A stretch of 10,831 nt of DNA, taken from contig JAYWAC010000231.1 in assembly GCA_043782755.1 (NCBI GenBank), positions 1-10,831 on the forward strand. Reading direction: 5' to 3'. The DNA comes from JADJYF01 sp043782755. GTDB taxonomy: Bacteria; Pseudomonadota; Gammaproteobacteria; Ga0077536. Shown here piece by piece: positions 1 through 5,946 of the stretch. How positions within the stretch are numbered: position 1 is the first letter of the stretch; every line of letters starts with the position of its first letter. The notes beneath the pieces are model-generated. The model was not told the origin of the DNA, did not search any database, and saw only the letters and a program-made list of their open reading frames with translations. The position numbers and the translations under genes were made by a program.

Positions 1-12
1 CCAGAGCAGCAC

Positions 13-1308
13 ATGAGCGGACAAGTCGCGGAACGCTTGGGCAAGTATCAGGTCATGCGCGAAATCGGTCGCGGCAGCATGGGCACGGTCTACCTCGGCC
101 ATGACCCCTATGCCGACCGCAACGTCGCCATCAAGGTCGCCCACGCCGAGCAGTTGAACGACGAAGAAGGTGGCGAACGCTACCGCAAGATGTTCTTCAA
201 CGAGGCCCACACCGCCGGCCGCCTCACCCATCCCAATATCATCGGCATCTATGACGCAGGTGTCGACGGCGATACCTGTTACATCGTCATGGAACTGGTC
301 GACGGCGGTGAGACACTCAAGAATTATTGCAAGCCGGATCATCTTGCGTCGCTTGAGAAAGTGGTGGAGATGATCTTCAAGTGCGCGAAGGCGCTGGACT
401 ATGCCCACAAACAGGGCGTCATCCATCGCGACATCAAGCCGACCAATATTCTCGTCACCACCACCGGCGACGTGAAGATAGGCGACTTCAGTATTGCCCA
501 TCTGTCCAAGATGGATTCGACCAAGACCATGCCCATGGGTTTGGTGGGCTCGCCGCGCTACATGTCCCCCGAGCAGATCGCCGAGGACTACCTCACCAAC
601 CAGACCGATCTGTTCTCGCTCGGCGTGGTCATGTACGAGCTGCTGGCCGGCAAGCATCCCTTCCTCGCTGAGAACTTCTCGCGCCTCGTGCAACGTATCC
701 TCAACGAGGATCCGCCTGACGTTCGGCAGTTCCGTCAGGATGTGCCTGAAGAGTTGGTGCGCATCCTCGACAAGGCGCTCGCCAAGGATCGCGCCAAGCG
801 TTATCAGATGGGCATGGATATCGCGTCTGATTTAAGCCGTGCTTTTGATTCGCTGCTCGAAACCCCGCAAGTGAATATCTCCGAACAGGAGCAGTTCGTC
901 GCGGTCAAGCAGCTCGATTTCTTCGATGGGTTCCCCGACGCGGAGATCTGGGAAATCGTGCGCGCCGGCAAGTGGCAGGACTATCGCGACGGCGATCAGA
1001 TCATCGTCGAAGGCGAACTTGACGACTCTTTTTACATCATCGTCTATGGCGAAGTGGCGGTACATAAAAACAGCAAGGAATTGCGCGTGCTGCTGGCCGG
1101 TGATTGCTTCGGTGAAATGGGTTACCTGGCCAAGACCAAGCGCACTGCGACCATCGTCGCGAAAGGCGCGACGTCATTGCTGAAGGTCAATTCCACTGTT
1201 ATCACTCAGGTTTCGCTGAACTGTCAGGTGCGCTTCCTGAAAGTTTTTCTGCGTACCCTCATTCATCGTCTGTCGGTCACTACCGAAAAGATGTCGCAGG
1301 ACATTTGA
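13..1308 (+). CDS. Ser/Thr protein kinase with C-terminal cyclic-nucleotide-binding domain
   Basis: Predicted cytoplasmic Hanks-type Ser/Thr kinase (431 aa) whose activity may be tuned by a cyclic nucleotide. Kinase domain, about residues 12-275: glycine loop GRGSMGTV (19-26), VAIK lysine K41, likely helix-C glutamate E64, catalytic loop HRDIKPTN (138-145, D140 and N145), metal-binding D158, and SPE (185-187) in place of APE. The metal motif reads DFS, not DFG. A CNB domain occupies about 300-420; its phosphate-binding cassette starts FGEMGYL and keeps the glutamate (E368) and, nine residues on, the arginine (R377) that contact the cyclic phosphate in CAP/PKA-type domains. No transmembrane helix or extracellular sensor is visible, unlike PknB-type kinases. 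The gene starts 12 bp into the window, so its promoter and any upstream partner (for example a PP2C phosphatase) are out of view. The next gene begins 4 bp after its stop, which suggests co-transcription. The fold call is very secure; ligand and substrates are unknown. Confidence 0.95.
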   Translation: MSGQVAERLGKYQVMREIGRGSMGTVYLGHDPYADRNVAIKVAHAEQLNDEEGGERYRKMFFNEAHTAGRLTHPNIIGIYDAGVDGDTCYIVMELVDGGETLKNYCKPDHLASLEKVVEMIFKCAKALDYAHKQGVIHRDIKPTNILVTTTGDVKIGDFSIAHLSKMDSTKTMPMGLVGSPRYMSPEQIAEDYLTNQTDLFSLGVVMYELLAGKHPFLAENFSRLVQRILNEDPPDVRQFRQDVPEELVRILDKALAKDRAKRYQMGMDIASDLSRAFDSLLETPQVNISEQEQFVAVKQLDFFDGFPDAEIWEIVRAGKWQDYRDGDQIIVEGELDDSFYIIVYGEVAVHKNSKELRVLLAGDCFGEMGYLAKTKRTATIVAKGATSLLKVNSTVITQVSLNCQVRFLKVFLRTLIHRLSVTTEKMSQDI

Positions 1309-1312
1309 CGGC

Positions 1313-2413
1313 ATGCTGCGTGGCCTGCGCCTGGTCGGCTGTGGGCTGGCGTTGGTCGCGCATGGGGCGATGGCCCTGGACCTCGGACGGCTGCATCTGC
1401 CACCCGGCTTTCATATCAATCTCTATGCCGACAGTGTGCCGGACGCGCGCCAGCTCGCGCTCGGTAAACAAGGCACCTTGTTTATCGGCTCGCGTGAAGC
1501 AGGCAAGGTCTATGCGGCGGTCGACGCCGACCATAACGGTGTCGCGGAACAGGTGATGCTGCTCGCCGAGCATCTCACCATGCCTGCCGGGCTCGCTTAC
1601 CGCGATGGCGCGTTGTACGTGGCGGCCGTCGATCGTGTGCTGCGTTATGCCGATATCGAAGCCCACCTCGCGTCGCCCCCTACGCCACAGCAAGTGGTGG
1701 GTGGCCTACCGACGTCGCAACACCATGGTTGGAAGTTCATCGCTTTCGGGCCCGATGGCGCGCTCTATGTGCCGGTAGGTGCGCCGTGCAATATCTGTGA
1801 ACCTGATTTTCCCTATGCCTCCATCCTGCGCATTCCCACCCACGGCGGTGAAGTCACTGCCATCGCGCGCGGTGTACGCAATAGCGTCGGCTTCGACTGG
1901 CATCCGCTCACCGGCGAGCTGTGGTTTGCTGACAATGGTCGCGACATGCTGGGCGACGACCTGCCCCATGATGAAATCAATCGTGTGACCAAGGCTGGCC
2001 AACACTTCGGCTATCCCTATGTCCACGGCGGCGAGACGCTCGACCCGGAATTTGGCGCCGGCCATCGTCTCGACGAATTCACGCCGCCGGCCATCAAGCT
2101 CGATGCCCACGTCGCGCCGGTAGGCCTGGCCTTCTATCGCGGCACGATGTTCCCCGCCGCCTATCGCAATGCCTTGTTGGTGGCCGAGCATGGTTCGTGG
2201 AACCGTTCACACAAGTCTGGCTATCGCGTGATGATGGCGACTCTCAAGGACGACGGCACGGTCGCGAGTTACGAACCCTTAATCACCGGCTGGCTGGAAG
2301 GTGAGGAAAGCTGGGGCCGACCGGTGGCCTTTGCCACCATGGATGACGGCTCGCTATTGATTTCCGACGATCAGGCCGGCGTCGTCTACCGCGTCACTTA
2401 TAAGCAACCGTGA
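1313..2413 (+). CDS. Periplasmic PQQ-dependent sugar dehydrogenase, sorbosone dehydrogenase family
   Basis: Predicted exported six-bladed beta-propeller of the soluble glucose dehydrogenase / L-sorbosone dehydrogenase superfamily (366 aa), which oxidises sugars or related alcohols and aldehydes using pyrroloquinoline quinone. A signal peptide is visible: basic start MLRGLR, a hydrophobic stretch, and a probable signal peptidase I site AMA|LD after residue 21. Family motifs: HHGW (137-140) followed by FGPDG, matching the region of the catalytic histidine in soluble glucose dehydrogenase; GVRNSVGFDWHP (187-198), whose Arg-Asn aligns with the PQQ-contacting arginine region; and ADNGRDMLGDDLPHDEIN (206-223), the metal and PQQ side of the propeller. 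A CNIC pair (C159, C162) is typical of the sorbosone-type branch. Length is normal and the frame is intact. It lies 4 bp after the kinase gene, with an AGGA about 11 bp before the start. The substrate cannot be told from sequence, and no pqq biosynthesis genes are in the window. Confidence 0.9.
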   Translation: MLRGLRLVGCGLALVAHGAMALDLGRLHLPPGFHINLYADSVPDARQLALGKQGTLFIGSREAGKVYAAVDADHNGVAEQVMLLAEHLTMPAGLAYRDGALYVAAVDRVLRYADIEAHLASPPTPQQVVGGLPTSQHHGWKFIAFGPDGALYVPVGAPCNICEPDFPYASILRIPTHGGEVTAIARGVRNSVGFDWHPLTGELWFADNGRDMLGDDLPHDEINRVTKAGQHFGYPYVHGGETLDPEFGAGHRLDEFTPPAIKLDAHVAPVGLAFYRGTMFPAAYRNALLVAEHGSWNRSHKSGYRVMMATLKDDGTVASYEPLITGWLEGEESWGRPVAFATMDDGSLLISDDQAGVVYRVTYKQP

Positions 2414-2415
2414 TC

Positions 2416-3030
2416 ATGAGTGAGCAATGCGCCGCGCTGATCGCGCGTCTGCGTAGCGGTTTGAATGTCACTGGCACCGACAGTGCGCAGCAGTTGTTGT
2501 ACGAACATTGGGTGGGCGTGGCGCAGTGGCCGCTGCAGCCCGTCGCGCTGGCCTTGTTGGTGGGCGTGGCGCCGGAACACTGGGCGAGCCATGTCGAGGC
2601 CTTGGGATTGGAAGCCGAGGCCGAGCAATTGCGCGCACGTCTGCTTGCTGACCTCGCCCTCGACGCGGCACAGATCACGGATGGTTTGCGGCTGCGTGCC
2701 TGGGCACAAAGCCAGGGCGTCGCACTGCCGGCGGCGGCCGAACATCTGCTCGATTTCGTGGCGCGTACTTTGCCCATGCTAGCGGCACAGGTGCCGACGA
2801 CGAACGCTTCTGCGGAGCGTACCAGCGACAAGGAAGTGGTGCTCGGCGCGGCGCTGGCGATGGTCACACGCTTCACCGAAGACTGCCTGGACGAGGAACG
2901 CATGTTTGATGGTGCACGCATCGCGCGTCTTATGCTGACGCAAGCGGCGCTGTGGTTTCCCGATGGTCCGCCGCGCATGGACGAGCAGGCGATCGCTAAG
3001 CTCATCGAACAATACATCAGCGGTTTCTGA
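2416..3030 (+). CDS. Hypothetical helical protein, third gene of the kinase operon
   Basis: I do not recognise this 204-residue protein. It is rich in Ala, Leu and Glu and looks almost entirely alpha-helical. It has no signal peptide, no convincing transmembrane helix (the hydrophobic stretch at about 40-52 is short) and no metal or nucleotide motif I can name. Residues 123-138 are a Thr/Ser/Ala-rich probable linker separating an N-terminal helical part from a C-terminal part with an acidic segment (EDCLDEER, 155-162) and a Phe-Pro-Asp-Gly-Pro-Pro turn near 181-186. Codon use resembles the neighbours. Two starts compete: ATG 2416, used here, and GTG 2410, which overlaps the preceding stop in a GTGA arrangement typical of translational coupling. 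Neither has a good Shine-Dalgarno sequence. Its position directly after the PQQ dehydrogenase suggests co-expression with it and the kinase, but not a function. Its stop codon abuts that of trhO on the other strand. Confidence 0.82.
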   Translation: MSEQCAALIARLRSGLNVTGTDSAQQLLYEHWVGVAQWPLQPVALALLVGVAPEHWASHVEALGLEAEAEQLRARLLADLALDAAQITDGLRLRAWAQSQGVALPAAAEHLLDFVARTLPMLAAQVPTTNASAERTSDKEVVLGAALAMVTRFTEDCLDEERMFDGARIARLMLTQAALWFPDGPPRMDEQAIAKLIEQYISGF

Positions 3031-4014
3031 TCAAGACTCTGGCGCGCTCTGCGCCGGTTCCTTGGCATGCACCGGCATCACCGCGCCGATATGCGTTTCC
3101 TGGCGCGCTGCGGCCAGTGCTACCTGGCGCCGCCTTTCGGCAAATGCGCTTCGTCTTTCTTCGCTCAATTGATCATGACAATGGGGGCAGCATGCGGCGT
3201 GTTGATACAGCGGTGAGGCGCGGTCGGCGGCACTCAAGGGCCGTCGGCAGGCGAAACACAGACTGTACTCACCCGGTGTGAGCGCCGCATCGAGTGCGAC
3301 ACGCTCGTCGAATACGAAACATTCGCCTATCCAGCTCGACGCTTCGCGTGGTGTGTGTTCGAGATAGTTGAGGATGCCGCCCGACAACTGATAGACCGCA
3401 TCCACACCGCGCGCCAGCAGATAAGCGCTGGCCTTCTCGCAACGGATGCCGCCAGTGCAGAACATCGCCACGCGCGTCGCGCCGCTGCGCGCCAGCTCGG
3501 CATCGATCAAGGCCGGGAATTGACGGAAGTTGTCCATGCCGAGATCGAGTGCGCCTGCGAAGCTGCCGACGCGAACTTCGTAACTGTTACGGGTATCGAC
3601 CAGCAGCACGTCCGGATTGTTGATCAAATCGTTCCACTCGGCCGGTGCCACCGGGGTGCCGGTGCGCACAGCGGGCGCGATGCCGGCCACGCCCATGGTG
3701 ACGATTTCGCGTTTGTATTTAATCTTGAAGCGCCGGAAAGGCGCGGCCTCGTGAAACGACTGACGTACGTCGCACAGCGCTGCAAAGCCCGGCTGCGTGC
3801 GCACGAAATCGAGAAACGCAGTGACTGCTGCGGGTGTGCCGGCGATGCTGGCGTTGAGGCCTTCCTCGGCCAGCAACAGCGTGCCGAGCAGATCGCTGGC
3901 GCGTGCCTGGTCACCGAGCACGGCACCGAATTCGCGCGGCGCGGCGAGGGTCACGAACTTATAGAAGGACGCGACCATGATTTGTCGCGCCTTGGCTGAA
4001 GCTGGAGTGGTCAT
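3031..4014 (-). CDS. trhO: tRNA uridine(34) hydroxylase TrhO (YceA-type rhodanese)
   Basis: Predicted cytoplasmic enzyme that hydroxylates U34 of tRNA in an oxygen-dependent way to give ho5U34, the precursor of cmo5U/mo5U at the wobble position. Numbered from a TTG at 4017 one codon upstream: an N-terminal YceA-type domain starts near 15 (VASFYKFVTL; then EEGLNASIAG at 51-60) and leads into a rhodanese domain with VDTRNSYE (140-147) and the active-site loop CTGGIRCEK (187-195), the family signature with C187 as catalytic cysteine. The C-terminal part has CFAC (254-257) and CCPHC (276-280), matching the cysteine-rich tail of this family and possibly binding zinc. I use ATG 4014; TTG 4017 or an internal ATG at 3978 are possible, since none has a clear ribosome binding site. 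It is divergent from cmoB, the next enzyme of the pathway, and tail-to-tail with the preceding gene. Older annotations would call it a rhodanese-related sulfurtransferase. Confidence 0.93.
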   Translation of the reverse strand: MTTPASAKARQIMVASFYKFVTLAAPREFGAVLGDQARASDLLGTLLLAEEGLNASIAGTPAAVTAFLDFVRTQPGFAALCDVRQSFHEAAPFRRFKIKYKREIVTMGVAGIAPAVRTGTPVAPAEWNDLINNPDVLLVDTRNSYEVRVGSFAGALDLGMDNFRQFPALIDAELARSGATRVAMFCTGGIRCEKASAYLLARGVDAVYQLSGGILNYLEHTPREASSWIGECFVFDERVALDAALTPGEYSLCFACRRPLSAADRASPLYQHAACCPHCHDQLSEERRSAFAERRRQVALAAARQETHIGAVMPVHAKEPAQSAPES

Positions 4015-4122
4015 CAAGCACTACCGTGATGAAGGAGCAGCCTCATGCGCGCGCTCCGGAACTGCAATCGCCGGGCCCGCGACGCGCTGGGCAAGCGTTC
4101 GTGATCATCGCATGATCCGGCC
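4015..4122. promoter_or_regulatory. Divergent intergenic region between trhO and cmoB
   Basis: This 108-bp gap must hold the promoters of both divergent genes unless they lie inside coding sequence. I see no good -10/-35 pair on either strand; the region is GC-rich. It contains a short inverted repeat next to the cmoB start (separate entry) and a 28-codon + strand open frame (4029-4115) without a Shine-Dalgarno sequence. That the region is regulatory is inferred from gene orientation, not from a recognised motif. Confidence 0.5.
4103..4117. repeat. Short inverted repeat just upstream of the cmoB start
   Basis: Two perfect 6-base arms, GATCAT and ATGATC, flank a CGC spacer and end 5 bp before the cmoB ATG at 4123. 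It covers the position where a ribosome binding site would sit; no purine-rich Shine-Dalgarno is present there. It could be a small operator or a weak hairpin at the translation start. Arms this short also occur by chance. Confidence 0.35.
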
Positions 4123-5130
4123 ATGAGCTTGCACCTTGCCGATACGCCGCTGCATGCGTTTCTTGATCTGAGTGCGGAGCGGCTGACGACGATATTCGCC
4201 GAACTGCCGCCAGCGGCGCAGGCCTGGCTCGCCGCCGTGCTGCCGCGTGCGCGCAGCGCGCTGGTGGCGGACGGCCGCCTGCTGGTCTGGCAGACGGCGC
4301 TCGCGGGCCTGCCGAGCCTGCCGGTTGAGCATCGAGACTTCGGCGCCACGGTGCGCGCCGTCGGGCCTTGTGATGTGTCGGCGCGTGAAGCGCTACGTAC
4401 TGCGCTCAAGGCGCTTGTGCCCTGGCGCAAGGGACCCTTCGCACTGTTCGATGTGTTGATCGATAGCGAATGGCGTAGCGATTGGAAGTGGGCGCGGGTG
4501 CTGCCGCGCTTGAGTCCGCTGCGCGGCCGACGCGTGCTCGATGTCGGTTGTGGCAACGGCTATTACCTGTGGCGCATGGTGGAGGCCGGCGCCGGGTTTG
4601 TCCTCGGTATCGATCCCGCGCTGGCGGCCTTTACGCAGTTCGCCGCGCTGAGTCACTACCTGTCCACCCCCGCCATTCACATGCTGCCACTCGCGAGCGC
4701 CGATCTCGATCATCGTTTGCGTTGTTTCGATACGGTGTTTTCAATGGGCGTGCTCTACCATCGTCGCGATCACCTCGCGCATCTTGTCGAGTTGCGTCAT
4801 GCCTTGCGTGCCGGCGGCGAGTTGCTACTCGAAACCTTGGTCGTCGTCGCTGACAACACCGAGCTGCTGGTCCCTACATCACGTTACGCCGGGATGCGTA
4901 ACGTGTGGGCGCTGCCTTCGCCGTCAACGCTCGAAGCGTGGTTGAAGGCGGCGGGTTTTCGCGCGGTGCGCATGGTCGACATCACAGCGACCAGCGTCGC
5001 TGAACAGCGCGCCACGGCGTGGATGCCGACGCATTCATTGGCCGACTTTCTCGCGTCCGATACACCCTCGCACACCATCGAAGGCTATCCCGCGCCGGTG
5101 CGCGCGGTGTTCGTCGCCAGCGCCGACTGA
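4123..5130 (+). CDS. cmoB: tRNA U34 carboxymethyltransferase CmoB
   Basis: Predicted SAM-like methyltransferase-fold enzyme that transfers a carboxymethyl group from carboxy-SAM (Cx-SAM, made by CmoA) to ho5U34 of tRNA, giving cmo5U34 and widening wobble decoding. The 335-aa length fits the family (E. coli protein about 323 aa). An N-terminal helical region runs to about 95, followed by the hallmark PWRKGPF (100-106) and EWRSDWKW (116-123), the cofactor loop LDVGCGNGY (139-147), the acidic turn GIDP (162-165), FSMGVLYHRR (206-215), ETLV (237-240), RYAGMRNV (254-261) and a C-terminal GYPAPVRAV (321-329). The residues described in E. coli CmoB as contacting the Cx-SAM carboxylate (K91, Y200, R315) appear as K103, Y212 and R327, all at the same +12 offset. 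This supports true CmoB rather than an ordinary methyltransferase. It is divergent from trhO and followed on the same strand by an SDR gene. cmoA is absent here. Confidence 0.97.
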   Translation: MSLHLADTPLHAFLDLSAERLTTIFAELPPAAQAWLAAVLPRARSALVADGRLLVWQTALAGLPSLPVEHRDFGATVRAVGPCDVSAREALRTALKALVPWRKGPFALFDVLIDSEWRSDWKWARVLPRLSPLRGRRVLDVGCGNGYYLWRMVEAGAGFVLGIDPALAAFTQFAALSHYLSTPAIHMLPLASADLDHRLRCFDTVFSMGVLYHRRDHLAHLVELRHALRAGGELLLETLVVVADNTELLVPTSRYAGMRNVWALPSPSTLEAWLKAAGFRAVRMVDITATSVAEQRATAWMPTHSLADFLASDTPSHTIEGYPAPVRAVFVASAD

Positions 5131-5137
5131 GCTCGCT

Positions 5138-5143
5138 TATAGT
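5138..5143 (+). promoter_or_regulatory. Possible -10 element before the SDR gene
   Basis: A TATAGT hexamer (5 of 6 matches to the sigma-70 -10 consensus) lies in the 63-bp gap between cmoB and the SDR start at 5194, about 50 bp upstream of that start. No convincing -35 element is seen at the right spacing, so this is only a candidate. If real, the SDR and ABC genes could be transcribed independently of cmoB. Confidence 0.3.
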
Positions 5144-5193
5144 GTCGTCTCGCATATGACTACGCCTACGCCATGCCACGAAGCGAGAACGAC

Positions 5194-5940
5194 ATGAATC
5201 CATGCATGCTGGTGACCGGTGCGAGCCGTGGCATCGGTGCGGCCACCGCCCTCATGGCGGCGTCGCGCGGCTACACCGTGGCGGTCAACTATGTGCACGA
5301 TGCGGCGGCAGCCGATGGCGTGTGCGCGCGCATTATTGCGGCCGGCGGGCTAGCCTTTGCCGTGCAGGCCGACGTTGCCGACGAGCAGCAGGTGCTGGCG
5401 ATGTTCGAGCAGTTGGATGCGCGCGGTTCACCCTTGACCGCGCTGGTCAACAACGCCGGTGTGGTGGGTGCCATCGCTCCGTTCACCGATTACAGCGCGG
5501 CGCGGCTCAAGCGCACTTTCGAGGTGAATATCTACGGCGCCTTTGTGGTCGCGCGCGAAGCTGTCAAACGCATGTCCACCGCCCACGGTGGACGTGGTGG
5601 CGCGATAGTCAATCTGTCCTCGGCGGCGGCGCGCATCGGTTCACCCCATGAGTTCATCGACTATGCCGCTTCCAAGGGTGCCATCGACAGCATGACGCTA
5701 GGTCTAGCCAAGGAGTTCGCGACGCAAGGTATCCGGGTCAACGCGGTGCGACCGGGACTGATCGAGACCGAGATTCACGCCTCGGCCGGCGCGCCTGATC
5801 GCGTCGCACGCTTCACACCCATGATTCCGATGCGTCGTGCCGGCCAGGCCGAGGAAGTGGCCAGCGCGATACTGTGGTTGTTATCCGACGAGGCGTCTTA
5901 CATCACGGGTTCCTTGCTCGACATTAGTGGCGGGCGCTGA
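5194..5940 (+). CDS. Short-chain dehydrogenase/reductase, YgfF-like (glucose 1-dehydrogenase family)
   Basis: Classical SDR oxidoreductase of 248 aa, predicted to be cytoplasmic and NAD(P)-dependent. Visible motifs: cofactor loop TGASRGIG (8-15), QAD (58-60), NNAG (86-89), structural asparagine N112 in VNIYG, catalytic serine S142 or S143 in NLSSAA, YAASK with catalytic Y157 and K161, then RPGLIETEIHAS (186-197) and the C-terminal IDISGG-like end of the family (LLDISGG, 241-247). NYVHD just after strand 2, where classical SDRs choose between cofactors, lacks the acidic residue at the end of strand 2 expected of strict NAD enzymes, so NADP is plausible. As far as I can recall E. coli YgfF, the overall sequence resembles it closely; its natural substrate is not firmly known. 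ATG 5194 is chosen because a GAGA-type purine run precedes it; an in-frame ATG at 5173 would add seven residues but has no ribosome binding site. The ABC exporter gene starts 6 bp downstream, so the two are probably co-transcribed. Confidence 0.92.
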   Translation: MNPCMLVTGASRGIGAATALMAASRGYTVAVNYVHDAAAADGVCARIIAAGGLAFAVQADVADEQQVLAMFEQLDARGSPLTALVNNAGVVGAIAPFTDYSAARLKRTFEVNIYGAFVVAREAVKRMSTAHGGRGGAIVNLSSAAARIGSPHEFIDYAASKGAIDSMTLGLAKEFATQGIRVNAVRPGLIETEIHASAGAPDRVARFTPMIPMRRAGQAEEVASAILWLLSDEASYITGSLLDISGGR

Positions 5941-5946
5941 CGATTC

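Noticed and set aside
1313..1342. Lipobox-like LVGC at residues 7-10 of the PQQ dehydrogenase
   Set aside because: The cysteine is too close to the N-terminus and the hydrophobic stretch continues after it; an AMA|LD signal peptidase I site at 21/22 fits better.
3355..3999. Long + strand open frame of 214 codons opposite trhO
   Set aside because: It lies wholly within the convincing trhO gene, has no recognisable motif and reflects the high GC content.
2411..4117. Recurrent TGATCA(T) words at 2411, 3028, 3170 and 4102
   Set aside because: Two arise from stop codons (with a neighbouring start or stop) and one lies inside trhO; spacing is irregular and the word is short, so chance is the best explanation.
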